A program made the translations under genes and the position numbers. From Steroidobacteraceae bacterium (GTDB lineage: Bacteria > Pseudomonadota > Gammaproteobacteria > Steroidobacterales > Steroidobacteraceae): a stretch of DNA of 64,000 bases. Below are positions 25,721-36,184 of the stretch, piece after piece. The stretch covers positions 1-64,000 of the forward strand of contig JANWJS010000039.1 of NCBI GenBank assembly GCA_025451845.1, given 5' to 3'. Position 1 is the first letter of the stretch; every line of letters begins with the position of its first letter. The notes under the pieces are model-generated. The model was given only the letters and a program-made list of their open reading frames with translations. It was not told the DNA's origin and ran no database searches.

Positions 25721-26694
25721 GCGGCGCGCGCCGCGAGTTGCACCGCGAGATCGAGCGCCACCGCCATGCTTCCCGCGTCCGCCTGGCCAGTGCCCGCGAG
25801 ATCCAGCGCCGTGCCATGGTCGACCGAAGTTCGCAGGATCGGCAGACCCAGCGTAACGTTCACGGCGCTCTCGAATCCGGTGTGCTTGATTACCGGCAGT
25901 CCCTGATCATGGTACATGGCGAGCACCACGTCGAAGTCGGCGTGCACGCGCGGAACGAAGATCGTATCGGCGGGCAGGGGGCCGGTGATTCGCAGACCGC
26001 GCTCACGCATGCGTGCAATCGCGGGCGTGATCACACGAATCTCCTCGTCGCCAAGATGACCGCCTTCGCCGGCGTGGGGATTGAGGCCGCAAACGCCGAT
26101 CCGCGGGCGGCCGGCGCCCCACCAGCGGGCCAGGTCGCGATCGAGGATCTCCAGCACCTCGCAAAGCGAGTCGGTCGTGATCGCGGCGCTCACGCGTGCC
26201 AACGGCAAGTGCGTCGTGGCCAGCGCAACCCGTAAAGAAGCCGTCGCCAACATCATTACCGGACGCGGAGCGTGAGTGCGGTTGGCGAAGAACTCCGTGT
26301 GGCCCGTGAAGGGAATGCCGGCGTCGTTGATCGCGCCTTTGTGAACAGGCGCGGTGACGATCGCGGCGAATTCGCCGCCGAGGGCGCCGTCGCAAGCGCG
26401 CTCCAGCAGGTGCACCACGTACCGGCTATTGCGAGCGTCGAGTCGGCCAGCAACAGCCGGCGCCTGCAGCGCATGATGCTCCACTGTCAGACTTCCCGGC
26501 GCGTGGCGATGGGATGTCCCGTCGTACGGCCGCAATTCGATCTTCATCCCGAGCACGCGCGCGCGCTCGGCGAGCATTTCCCGGTCACCCAGGCAGACCA
26601 GATCGCAGTCGAGGTGCCGCGCCGCGATGGCGAGACACACATCGGGGCCGATGCCTGCCGGCTCCCCCGAGGTGAGCACAATGCGCGGTAGCAC
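25717..26694 (-). CDS. pdxA: 4-Hydroxythreonine-4-phosphate dehydrogenase
   Basis: This 325-residue NAD-dependent enzyme oxidises 4-phosphohydroxythreonine in vitamin B6 synthesis. It opens with LTSGEPAGIGPDV and has PVHKGAINDAGIPFTGHTEFFA and CGLNPHAGEGG, with the metal-binding histidines in place. The start is a GTG at 26694, 23 bp after surA. It supplies the pyridoxal phosphate pathway; kynureninase downstream is a PLP enzyme. Confidence 0.95.
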   Translation of the reverse strand: MLPRIVLTSGEPAGIGPDVCLAIAARHLDCDLVCLGDREMLAERARVLGMKIELRPYDGTSHRHAPGSLTVEHHALQAPAVAGRLDARNSRYVVHLLERACDGALGGEFAAIVTAPVHKGAINDAGIPFTGHTEFFANRTHAPRPVMMLATASLRVALATTHLPLARVSAAITTDSLCEVLEILDRDLARWWGAGRPRIGVCGLNPHAGEGGHLGDEEIRVITPAIARMRERGLRITGPLPADTIFVPRVHADFDVVLAMYHDQGLPVIKHTGFESAVNVTLGLPILRTSVDHGTALDLAGTGQADAGSMAVALDLAVQLAARAA

Positions 26695-26717
26695 GGCGGG
26701 GTCGGCGGCCGGGCCGG

Positions 26718-28052
26718 TCAGCCGGTCATGACCTTCACGTAGGCATCATCGCGCAGGTGCTGCAGCCAGAGCTCCGTCTCCTCGTCGGCCTTGCTCGCGC
26801 GGATCGCCTCCATGGCATTCAGCCGCTTGAACTCCTGCGTCTCATCGTGGTTGCGGCGTCCCATGAGCTGCGCGATGTGCCAGCCATATCGCGTCTTGAA
26901 CGGCTCGCTGATCTCGCCCACCTTCAGCTTCGCGACCGTTGCGGAGAAAGTGGGATCGAAGACGCCGGGGCTCTGCCAGCCAAGGTCGCCGCCGCTCTGC
27001 GCGGAGCCGACATCCTGCGAGGCGGCGGAGGCGGCGACCGCGAAGCTCTCACCCTTCACGATCTGCTGCCGGATCTGCTCCAGCCGCTGCCGCACGGTGG
27101 CATCGTCCTGCAGCGCGCTGGTCTTGAGGAGGATGTGACGCACATCGATCTGCTCGACGATCTCCTTCTTCTCCTGGCTGCGCACCTGGTTGAGCTTTAC
27201 GATGTGAATTCCGGTCGGGGTGCGCAGCGGTGCGCCGACCTGACCGGGCTTGAGACCCAGGATGAGCTGGGTGAGAAACGTCGGCAGCTCCGAGCCCTGC
27301 CGCCAGCCGAGAGAGCCGCCTTCCAGGGCATCCTCGCTGTTGGAGTACGCCACGGCGAGCTTGCCGAAATCCTCACCCTTGCTGGCGCGCTGGTAGACGT
27401 CCTGGGCTTTCTGCTGCGCGTCAGCGATCTGTGCCGGTGTCGCATTGGGCGGCACGGCGATCAGGATGTGCGAGACGTTGTATTCCTCGTTGGCCGCGGG
27501 ATGCTTGGTCTGCTTCGCAAGGAACTGGTCGACCTCGCGGGGTGTGACCACGATGCGCTGCAGCACGTCGCGCTGGCGCAGGAGTCCGAGCGTAAGCTGC
27601 TGCCGCATCTGCTCGCGGTAACTGGCATAGTCGATCCCCTGCTGCGAGAGCACGGTCGGCAGGTCGGAGAAGGGGATGTTGTTGCGCTTGGCCACGTCCT
27701 CCAGAGCCGCGTTCAGCTGGTCCTCGGAGATCGAGATGCCGTCGTGACCCGCCTGCTGCAGCTGGATGCGCTCCAGGATCAGTCGGTCGAGCACCTGCTT
27801 GCGCAGGACGCTGTCCGGCGGCATTGCCGTGTTCTGCGCCTGCAGGCGAGCCGTGACCTCCTTCATCTGCGCATCGACCTCGCTCTCCATCACCACTCCG
27901 GTGTCGACGACGGCGGCGATACGGTCGAGGAGGGTGCCCTGGGTGGAGAGGTCCCGGGTCTGTGCCAAGGCCAGGCCCTGGAAGGCCAAGGGGAAAACAA
28001 GGGTGCCCAGAATCAATACCAATAGCCGCCGCATGCGCGTTCTCGTCCTCAT
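26718..28052 (-). CDS. surA: Periplasmic chaperone and peptidyl-prolyl isomerase SurA
   Basis: This 444-residue protein escorts outer-membrane proteins through the periplasm, including LptD. It has a signal peptide (RRLLVLILGTLVFPLAF, cut near ALAQ), the SurA N-domain, two parvulin isomerase domains (around NVSHILIAVPP and DVRHILLKTSA) and a C-terminal helix. ATG at 28052 is preferred over the ATG six codons later because it overlaps the lptD stop in an ATGA junction. Confidence 0.95.
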   Translation of the reverse strand: MRTRTRMRRLLVLILGTLVFPLAFQGLALAQTRDLSTQGTLLDRIAAVVDTGVVMESEVDAQMKEVTARLQAQNTAMPPDSVLRKQVLDRLILERIQLQQAGHDGISISEDQLNAALEDVAKRNNIPFSDLPTVLSQQGIDYASYREQMRQQLTLGLLRQRDVLQRIVVTPREVDQFLAKQTKHPAANEEYNVSHILIAVPPNATPAQIADAQQKAQDVYQRASKGEDFGKLAVAYSNSEDALEGGSLGWRQGSELPTFLTQLILGLKPGQVGAPLRTPTGIHIVKLNQVRSQEKKEIVEQIDVRHILLKTSALQDDATVRQRLEQIRQQIVKGESFAVAASAASQDVGSAQSGGDLGWQSPGVFDPTFSATVAKLKVGEISEPFKTRYGWHIAQLMGRRNHDETQEFKRLNAMEAIRASKADEETELWLQHLRDDAYVKVMTG

Positions 28053-30448
28053 TGGGCCGGCCCCTCGGTGGACCGGAAAAATGCTTGGGGATTCGCTTCC
28101 GCCGGAGTGTAGCCGGGAATGGCGTCGATGAGAGAGGCGTCCGACGCCGATCCGACACTTGCGAGCCCAGTGAGTTCCAGCTGCAGCCAGACACCCGTGT
28201 CCTGGGGCCCCGTGCGGGCCGTGCTGGTCGTGGGACGTGCGCCGACGTAGCGGCGCGCGCCCAGGCGCAGGCTCCAGCAGCACGAGCGGTACTCGAACCC
28301 GGCGAATCGCTCCAATGCCTCATGGTCCGCCAGCGAGTACACGCCGCGCGCGAAAACGCTCCAGGAGCGGCCGATCGGCCAGGCCGCGGACAATTCCAGT
28401 TGCTCGACGTTGCAGCTCGGCGTCACCGGGCTACCGCAGATGATGGGCGTCTGGCCCGGCTGCGTGCTCGCCAGCGCCGCTTCCTCGTAGATGCCGCGCT
28501 CGAAGCGGTAGCCCAGATTGACGACCCGATCGGAGGCTGGACGGTACTGCACTTCGACCAGCGCGCGTTGCGTTTGCGCAGACTGCGGGTCCCACTGCAC
28601 GCCGGCGTCCGCGCTCCAGTGCTGGAAGGCGGTGAGGGCGAGCTGTGCCACCAGGTCCGAGCGCCTGTCGGTGCGGGGAAGCTCCCCGGGAAGCGTGACC
28701 CGGGGATTCGTGAAGTAGAACTCCTGCCCGAAGGTGGCCGTCAGGTACTGCTGTCCGTCCAAGGCGTTCAAGAGCCTCGTCGTGACACCCGTGCTTACCT
28801 GATTGGCATCGCCCACGCGGTCGGCGCCGACATAGCGGTTGGTGCGGAACAGTTCCACCGCATCGAGGTCGGGCACCGCGGTGTCGAAGACCGGCAGTCG
28901 GCTCTGGTCGCGATAAGGCACGTAGAGATACATTACCCGCGGCTCGACGGTAATGGTGCGCTGGCCGTGTGAGCCGGCGGCCCGCTCGAGCTGCAGCCCG
29001 GTGTCCACGCTGGCGATGGGCAGCGTCCTCGAGGGCGAGCCCGGCTGCCCCGGGGTGGTGTCTGACAGCTGATATTGCGTCGCGCGGTAAGCGACCGAGG
29101 GGCGGAAGAAGTATCCCGGCCCCACAATGTTGAGAGAGGTCGTCGGATAGAGGTCGAGCCGCCACCCGGTGACCCCCGTGGAGCGGCGGAAGTCGACCAC
29201 CTCCGAGTCGAAACCGTAGCGCACCACATCACCGGGTCCCCAGCCGTAGTCGGCGCTGACCGTGAGGTCGGGGACTCGCGCATATGGCCGGTTCTCGAGC
29301 AGCAGCGTGTTGTCGATCGTCTGGTACTGCTCCGCCATGCCCTCGATATCCCAGTGCAGATCGCGATATGACAGCACCGCGCGCCGGTCGAGGAAGGGGG
29401 TGCTCGTGCCCTCCGGTCCGGTCTCGAAGTCCTCGAAATACTGCGTGTCACTGACATTCTCCCCCGCCAGCGTCAGCCGGAAGTCGTCAGGCAGCTCCGT
29501 GATGTTGACGAGCTTCACCCGGCTGCGGCTGGAGTGAAACGCGACATCATCCGGCAGATAGTCCCAAGTGAGCTCGCCGCTCTGTTTGCTCGTGAGGTAG
29601 CGGAAATCGCCGCCAACGTCGGGGCCACGGTTGGTGTACTCCGTCGGCTCGAGAGTCAGATCGATGTTGGGCTCGATGTTGAAGTAATAGGGTAGGGCGA
29701 TCTCCGCTCCGCCGCGCGAGGTGTTGCCCAACGTCGGGAAGAGAAAGCCGCTCTTACGCTGATCGCCGAGCGGAAACGATACCCAGGGAAGATAGAGGAT
29801 GGGCACCCCTTTGAAATCGATGCGCGCACCGCGGCCCGTGCCGACCCGCTCGTGAGTATCGAGACTGATGCGGGTCGCACGCAGCACCCAGGATTGGTCA
29901 TTCACCGGACAGGTGGTGAACGTGACGTGCTCGAGGCGGATGAGTCCCCGCGGGCTGAGCTGCATCTCCTTCGCGGCGCCGCGTGCCGAGCGCTGCACCA
30001 GGCTGAAGGTCGCCGACTGGAACTGCGCGCCTTCGGTCGGCGAGTAGCTGCCGCCCGAGCCCGTGACGTGCACCAGCGGGTCGGTGTAGTCGATGCCACC
30101 CTGGGTTCTGAGGGAGTTGTTTTTCTGATTGTACTGGACCTGCTTCGCCCTGATCGTGCGGGCTCCCTGGCGCACGACCACGTGTCCCTTCAGAGTCAGC
30201 ACGCCGTTCACGCCGACCATGCTGTCGCTATTGAGACTGACCGGGCCTCCGGTCGCAACGGATTTCTCCCGCCCGGCGGGCTGGCGGCCGTTCTTTCGTG
30301 GGGCGATCGACCCCGTCGGAGCCGCCATCGGCGTCGGGCTCGCCGCGGGAGTCGGCGGCGGCGGGTCCGCACGCACGAGCGGGACGAAGCCGCCGAACGA
30401 CAGCAGGGCGGTCCAGAATGGGTTCCAACGAGGCATGAGGGACGGCAT
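28049..30448 (-). CDS. lptD: LPS-assembly outer-membrane protein LptD
   Basis: The protein inserts lipopolysaccharide into the outer membrane. It has a signal peptide (WTALLSFGGFVPLVRA), a proline-rich linker, an OstA/LptA-like jellyroll near residues 70-200, then a long beta-barrel with alternating aromatic strands, about 799 residues in all. Cysteine pairs near the C-terminus (around PIICGSPVTPSCN) fit the disulfides of the family. Starts at 30448 and 30436 are both possible; neither has a ribosome-binding site. If the palindromic -10 element is used, 30436 would be the start with a leader of about four bases. Confidence 0.94.
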   Translation of the reverse strand: MPSLMPRWNPFWTALLSFGGFVPLVRADPPPPTPAASPTPMAAPTGSIAPRKNGRQPAGREKSVATGGPVSLNSDSMVGVNGVLTLKGHVVVRQGARTIRAKQVQYNQKNNSLRTQGGIDYTDPLVHVTGSGGSYSPTEGAQFQSATFSLVQRSARGAAKEMQLSPRGLIRLEHVTFTTCPVNDQSWVLRATRISLDTHERVGTGRGARIDFKGVPILYLPWVSFPLGDQRKSGFLFPTLGNTSRGGAEIALPYYFNIEPNIDLTLEPTEYTNRGPDVGGDFRYLTSKQSGELTWDYLPDDVAFHSSRSRVKLVNITELPDDFRLTLAGENVSDTQYFEDFETGPEGTSTPFLDRRAVLSYRDLHWDIEGMAEQYQTIDNTLLLENRPYARVPDLTVSADYGWGPGDVVRYGFDSEVVDFRRSTGVTGWRLDLYPTTSLNIVGPGYFFRPSVAYRATQYQLSDTTPGQPGSPSRTLPIASVDTGLQLERAAGSHGQRTITVEPRVMYLYVPYRDQSRLPVFDTAVPDLDAVELFRTNRYVGADRVGDANQVSTGVTTRLLNALDGQQYLTATFGQEFYFTNPRVTLPGELPRTDRRSDLVAQLALTAFQHWSADAGVQWDPQSAQTQRALVEVQYRPASDRVVNLGYRFERGIYEEAALASTQPGQTPIICGSPVTPSCNVEQLELSAAWPIGRSWSVFARGVYSLADHEALERFAGFEYRSCCWSLRLGARRYVGARPTTSTARTGPQDTGVWLQLELTGLASVGSASDASLIDAIPGYTPAEANPQAFFRSTEGPAQ

Positions 30449-30455
30449 TATAATG
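30446..30455. promoter_or_regulatory. Palindromic -10 element shared by lptD and amgK
   Basis: CATTATAATG is a perfect 10-bp palindrome, so TATAAT reads on both strands (30449-30454 plus; 30447-30452 minus). On the plus strand transcription should begin at about 30461, the A of the amgK start codon. On the minus strand it should begin near 30440, four bases before the lptD ATG at 30436. No good -35 element is seen on either side. Confidence 0.6.
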
Positions 30456-30460
30456 GGCGA

Positions 30461-32205
<1,745 letters not shown>

Positions 32206-32258
32206 GGAGCGAGGCGAGGCTTTCGAGGAGGCCTTGCGCAGTGGCGTAAAATGGAGCC

Positions 32259-33329
32259 ATGGTCAGCCTCAAAGACATTCCCGTCGTCACCGACGGCGCT
32301 CCGGCGCGGCCGGAGACCCCGCGCAGTGGAGAAAAATACCTTACGTCTCAGGGTTTTACCGCAATCCGGGACGGTATCAAGGCTTCCGCAGGAGGAGCGG
32401 CCCTGCCGCTCGGTTCCGCCGGAGGCGCTGGCAAACCCTCGTGGCTTCGGGCCAAGGCGCCCTCGGGCGTGGGGTTTCAGGCGGTCAAGGGGATCGTCAA
32501 GGAGCACCGCCTCGCCACCGTGTGCGAGGAAGCCAAGTGCCCCAATATCGGGGAGTGCTGGAATGCCGGCACTGCCACGATCATGCTGATGGGCGCGGTG
32601 TGCACGCGTGCCTGCCGCTTCTGCTCCGTCGATACCGGCAACCCGCATGGCTGGCTGGACGAGGATGAGCCCGAGAACGCCGCCCGCAGCGTCGAGCTGA
32701 TGAAGCTCAAGTATGTCGTGCTCACTTCTGTCGACCGGGATGATCTGCCTGACGGCGGTGCCGGCCACTACGCCGCCTGTATCCGGGCGATCAAGCGCCG
32801 CAATCCCAACACCGCCGTGGAGGCGCTGACGCCGGATTTCCAGGGAGCGCACGGGGATGTCGCGACGGTCGTCGATTCCGGCCTGGAGGTTTTTGCCCAG
32901 AACATAGAGACGGTGCGCCGTCTGACACATCCCGTCAGAGATCCGCGCGCCGGCTACGAGCAAACGCTGCGTGTGCTCGCTCATGCGAAGCAACACAATC
33001 CGGCCGTGTTGACCAAGAGCAGCCTGATGCTCGGTCTGGGTGAGACAGAGGCGGAGATCGAGGAGACACTGACGGATCTGCGCGCGGCCGGTGTCGACAT
33101 CGTGACTCTCGGCCAATACCTGCGCCCGACCGTCAATCACCTGCCCGTAGAGCGCTTCGTTACGCCGGCGCAGTTCGACCGGTACCGCGACAGCGCGCTG
33201 TCCAAGGGCTTTCTGGAGTGTGTCTCCGGGCCGCTGGTGCGCTCGAGCTATCGTGCGGAGCAGGCGCTGAACCGCAACAACGCCGGCCTGGACAACGCCC
33301 GCCTCGCGGCCGAGAAGAAGGCCATTTGA
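32259..33329 (+). CDS. lipA: Lipoyl synthase
   Basis: This 356-residue radical-SAM enzyme inserts two sulfur atoms into protein-bound octanoate. The auxiliary iron-sulfur motif [12 protein letters not shown], the radical-SAM motif CTRACRFC and the C-terminal RSSYRA are all present. It is about 35 residues longer at the N-terminus than the E. coli enzyme. It is followed by lipB in a TTGA overlap, an order (lipA-lipB) reversed from the common lipB-lipA. The gene needs iron-sulfur supply and sulfur, perhaps relevant to the adjoining sulfate-binding protein. Confidence 0.96.
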   Translation: MVSLKDIPVVTDGAPARPETPRSGEKYLTSQGFTAIRDGIKASAGGAALPLGSAGGAGKPSWLRAKAPSGVGFQAVKGIVKEHRLATVCEEAKCPNIGECWNAGTATIMLMGAVCTRACRFCSVDTGNPHGWLDEDEPENAARSVELMKLKYVVLTSVDRDDLPDGGAGHYAACIRAIKRRNPNTAVEALTPDFQGAHGDVATVVDSGLEVFAQNIETVRRLTHPVRDPRAGYEQTLRVLAHAKQHNPAVLTKSSLMLGLGETEAEIEETLTDLRAAGVDIVTLGQYLRPTVNHLPVERFVTPAQFDRYRDSALSKGFLECVSGPLVRSSYRAEQALNRNNAGLDNARLAAEKKAI

Positions 33330-34054
33330 GCGTCGATTACAACCCCAGCGCGGCCATCTCGGCCAAGGCAGCCAACGCGGCCATTGCGACGGGCTCGCCC
33401 GTGGCGGATCAGGCGCGGCTGGCGCCGTCGCGTCCGATTCCTCCGCACTTGGTGCGCCATCTCGGATTCGTGGAGTACGAGCCGACGTGGCGCGCCATGC
33501 AGCGCTTTACCGACGAGCGTGGCCCCGATACACCGGATGAGATTTGGTTTCTCGAGCATCCGCCGGTATTCACGCTTGGCATGAACGCAAGCCGCGATCA
33601 CGTGCTCGCCCCGGGCGACATTCCTATCGTGCAGATCGACCGCGGGGGGCAGGTTACCTACCATGGGCCCGGCCAGCTCGTGGTCTACCCGCTCGTGGAT
33701 CTGCGGCGTGCGGGCTTGGGCGTGCGCGATATCGTCACAGCGCTCGAGCGCAGTGTCATCGATTACGCTGCGCAGCTCGGCATCGCTGCTGAATGCCGCA
33801 AGAGCGCGCCCGGCGTCTACGTGGCTGGCAGAAAGCTGGCGAGCGTAGGCATCCGGGTCCGCCGCGGTGCCAGCTACCACGGGCTGGCCCTGAACGTCAG
33901 CGTCGACCTCGAGCCATTCCACCGCATCAACCCCTGCGGCTACGCCGGCCTCGAGATGACCCGGCTGGCCGACCTGAGCCCGCTCGATTCCGTGAGCGCC
34001 GCCGCCGACGGCGTGAAGCCGCACCTGCTGCGGCACCTGTACGGACGGGTATAA
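33326..34054 (+). CDS. lipB: Octanoyl-[acyl-carrier-protein] transferase
   Basis: The enzyme moves octanoate from ACP to lipoyl domains, the step before LipA. It has [28 protein letters not shown], the conserved lysine in [10 protein letters not shown] and the catalytic cysteine in [14 protein letters not shown] at 33326 is taken as start: it overlaps the lipA stop and an AAGAAGG ribosome-binding site lies upstream. That leaves a poorly conserved 40-residue N-terminal extension; a shorter start cannot be excluded. Confidence 0.93.
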   Translation: MSVDYNPSAAISAKAANAAIATGSPVADQARLAPSRPIPPHLVRHLGFVEYEPTWRAMQRFTDERGPDTPDEIWFLEHPPVFTLGMNASRDHVLAPGDIPIVQIDRGGQVTYHGPGQLVVYPLVDLRRAGLGVRDIVTALERSVIDYAAQLGIAAECRKSAPGVYVAGRKLASVGIRVRRGASYHGLALNVSVDLEPFHRINPCGYAGLEMTRLADLSPLDSVSAAADGVKPHLLRHLYGRV

Positions 34055-34133
34055 CCGATCTGTCACCGTCTGCCGACTGACTGCATAACTGCGCCTGTTC
34101 CAGCATTGCCCGCTATCCCTGATAGGAGTGGCA

Positions 34134-35168
34134 ATGCAACTCGTCAACAGAAACCTGCCCCGCGCAGCCGTGCTGGCCATCGTAGCGCTCGCCATTGCCG
34201 CCGTCTCCGGCTGTTCCCGCCCGGCCGCTTCCGGCGTGAAACTCCTCAACGCCTCGTACTCAGCGACACGCGAACTCTACGGCGAGTACAACGCCGCCTT
34301 CGAGAAGTACTGGAAGGCCAAGACCGGCCAGACCGTGCATGTGAGCATGTCCTATGGCGGCTCGGAGCTGCAGGCGCGCTCCGTCTCAGAAGGCCTCGGA
34401 GCCGACGTGGTCACGTTGGCTTTGGCGGCGGACATCGACGTCATCGCACAGGAGGGCAAGCTGCTGCCGCTCAACTGGCAGACACGCCTGGCGGACGACA
34501 GCTCCCCTTATACCTCGACGATCGTTTTCCTCGTGCGCAAGGGAAATCCCAAGGGCATCCGGGACTGGAGCGATCTGATCAAGCCCGGCGTCGCCGTCGT
34601 GACGCCGAACCCGAGGACCTCCGGCGGGGCACGGTGGAACTTCCTCGCCGCATGGGGCTGGGCGCTGAAACAGCCCGGGGGAAATGAGGCCAGCGCCGAA
34701 AACTATCTGCATGAGCTCTTCCGGCACGTCCCGGTGCTGGACACGAGCGCCCGCGCTGCGACCACGACATTCGTGCAGCACGGACTCGGAGACGTACTCA
34801 TCGGTTGGGAGAACGAGGCGTTGCTCGCCATCCGCGAGAAGCCGAATGAAGGCCTGACGATCGTCTACCCGTCCGTGAGCATCCTCGCGGAGCCGCCGGT
34901 TGCGGTAGTAGATCAGTATGCCCTGGCTCATGGCCAGCGCCCGCTCGCGAGCGCTTACCTCCAGTACCTATATAGCAAGGAAGGGCAGGAGATCATCGCC
35001 CGTAACTTCTACCGCCCACGCGACCCTGAGGTCGCCGCGGAATTCGCCAAGCAATACCCGAAGATCGACCTGGCAACCATCGCGGACTTCGGCGGCTGGT
35101 CGAGCGTGCAGCGGAAGTTTTTCGCGGACGGGGGTGTGTTCGATCAGATTTACGCGCGAGGACAGTGA
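34134..35168 (+). CDS. Sulfate ABC transporter substrate-binding lipoprotein
   Basis: This 344-residue protein binds periplasmic sulfate. It carries the Sbp/CysP patterns LLNASYSATRELYGEYN, VSMSYGGSELQARSV, TPNPRTSGGARWNFLAAWG and a C-terminal NFYRPRDPEVAAEF. The signal sequence ends in a lipobox (AVSGC), so it is a lipoprotein rather than a free periplasmic protein. ATG at 34134 has an AGGAG site five bases upstream. It stands alone, 5 kb from the cysTWA genes it presumably serves. Its 3' end overlaps the converging Abi-like gene by 19 bp. Confidence 0.93.
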   Translation: MQLVNRNLPRAAVLAIVALAIAAVSGCSRPAASGVKLLNASYSATRELYGEYNAAFEKYWKAKTGQTVHVSMSYGGSELQARSVSEGLGADVVTLALAADIDVIAQEGKLLPLNWQTRLADDSSPYTSTIVFLVRKGNPKGIRDWSDLIKPGVAVVTPNPRTSGGARWNFLAAWGWALKQPGGNEASAENYLHELFRHVPVLDTSARAATTTFVQHGLGDVLIGWENEALLAIREKPNEGLTIVYPSVSILAEPPVAVVDQYALAHGQRPLASAYLQYLYSKEGQEIIARNFYRPRDPEVAAEFAKQYPKIDLATIADFGGWSSVQRKFFADGGVFDQIYARGQ

Positions 35169-35752
35169 CTGTCATCTCTCGTCATGGCCGCGACGCATAT
35201 ACCGCGTCGAAGCGGCCGTGATAAGCCACCCACGCGGCGGTTGCCGCGCAAAAACCAGCCGATCGAGTCGAGGATCAGCCAGTGCAGCTCGGCCAGCCTC
35301 AGATGCAGGATCGGCTCATGGTGGGCGACGCGGTTTCGGAGCAGACGAATCTCATCGAGCGCAGCGTGAGCTTGCTTGCGCAGAAACGGCGTTGGACTGT
35401 TGACGAATACGTTCCGCAGATGAGGGCGCCAGAGGTGGGTTTCGTACTTCGGACCGAAAAGACCTACCCAGGATCCGAAGCTGAGCTCGGCAACAATGCG
35501 GTCCTGCCGAGTGGCTTGCGCGCATGACGTATCCCGAAACCCGGGCGCATCGTACCAACAGGTGCCGAATGCCGCGGATAGGCGTTGGTGGATCTTGTTC
35601 CGTAGGATGATCTCGAGTCCCTGCAGGGGGCCGTAAAGGGCCTCACTCAGCGCCGTGTTCCACATGTAGAGGCGCAGCGCCTGGGCGATGTCCCCTTTGG
35701 CGAAAGCGAGGTCCGGTTCCGTGTTGGCGTGCTCCGCGCAGATGAACTGCAT
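35150..35752 (-). CDS. Abi-like/HEPN-domain protein (Abi_2 family)
   Basis: This 200-residue protein matches the Abi_2 family: RLYMWNTALSEALYGPLQGLEIILRN near the start and LRNRVAHHEPIL around residue 137. The latter is the R-x4-H motif that forms the RNase active site of HEPN proteins. Abi_2 proteins are phage-defence or toxin-like ribonucleases, often single genes. The N-terminus is shorter than usual, and an upstream frame on the same strand overlaps it by about 100 bp. It lies in the least gene-like stretch of the window, which suggests acquisition. Activity is inferred. Confidence 0.72.
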   Translation of the reverse strand: MQFICAEHANTEPDLAFAKGDIAQALRLYMWNTALSEALYGPLQGLEIILRNKIHQRLSAAFGTCWYDAPGFRDTSCAQATRQDRIVAELSFGSWVGLFGPKYETHLWRPHLRNVFVNSPTPFLRKQAHAALDEIRLLRNRVAHHEPILHLRLAELHWLILDSIGWFLRGNRRVGGLSRPLRRGICVAAMTRDDSHCPRA

Positions 35753-35958
35753 GCATTTTCAATGGACGCGTAAAACTCATGCGGCTTGGGTAGCCGCCGC
35801 GCGATGGAGTAGCCGGATACGAAGCGGCCACGGTCCGTCATTGTGAAGTGCCACTCGACTTCCTCATTTGGGCCACACACGACGTCCAGTATCGTAGGCC
35901 GTAGTCGCGGATTGCTCCCGATCGGGGCAGACACGATCCAGCTGCCGTGACCTTTCAT
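35647..35958 (-). CDS. Small hypothetical protein upstream of the Abi-like gene
   Basis: A 104-codon frame begins at ATG 35958 and overlaps the 5' end of the Abi-like gene. The first 75 residues or so (for example DVVCGPNEEVEWHFTMTD and FVSGYSIARRLPKPHEFY) look protein-like. The remainder is Arg/Ser-rich and probably only the shadow of the Abi frame. No family is recognised. It could be a short gene coupled to the Abi-like one, or its original 5' part separated by a frameshift. Both readings are weak. Confidence 0.3.
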   Translation of the reverse strand: MKGHGSWIVSAPIGSNPRLRPTILDVVCGPNEEVEWHFTMTDRGRFVSGYSIARRLPKPHEFYASIENACSSSARSTPTRNRTSLSPKGTSPRRCASTCGTRR

Positions 35959-36184
35959 TCAGAATCGCTCTCGAGTCGTTACCTGACGGGCCAGGAGATA
36001 TGAGCCTGTCGAAGGATGGTAATCGCGAATGAGATTGGCAAGATCTCACGGGCGTCGCTCCGACTCAAGAGGGGTTGACCGTATGTTTGTATAAATTTGT
36101 GCTGTTATTGGCGTTGCGAACCGCGTCTGGAGTTGACGCCGGGAGTGGCGTCAGGGGACTTGCGGGAGGGGGCTTCTCCCGCCG
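35959..36184. other. Intergenic stretch without a recognisable gene
   Basis: No coding frame, repeat or RNA is supported here. A TATAAA (36090-36095) occurs in an AT-rich patch, with no properly spaced -35 element. With the poorly supported small frame upstream, about 430 bases (35753-36184) have no firmly identified gene. Confidence 0.5.

Noticed and set aside
36075-36095. Promoter from TTGACC and TATAAA
   Set aside because: The elements are only 9 bp apart, far from the required 16-18 bp.
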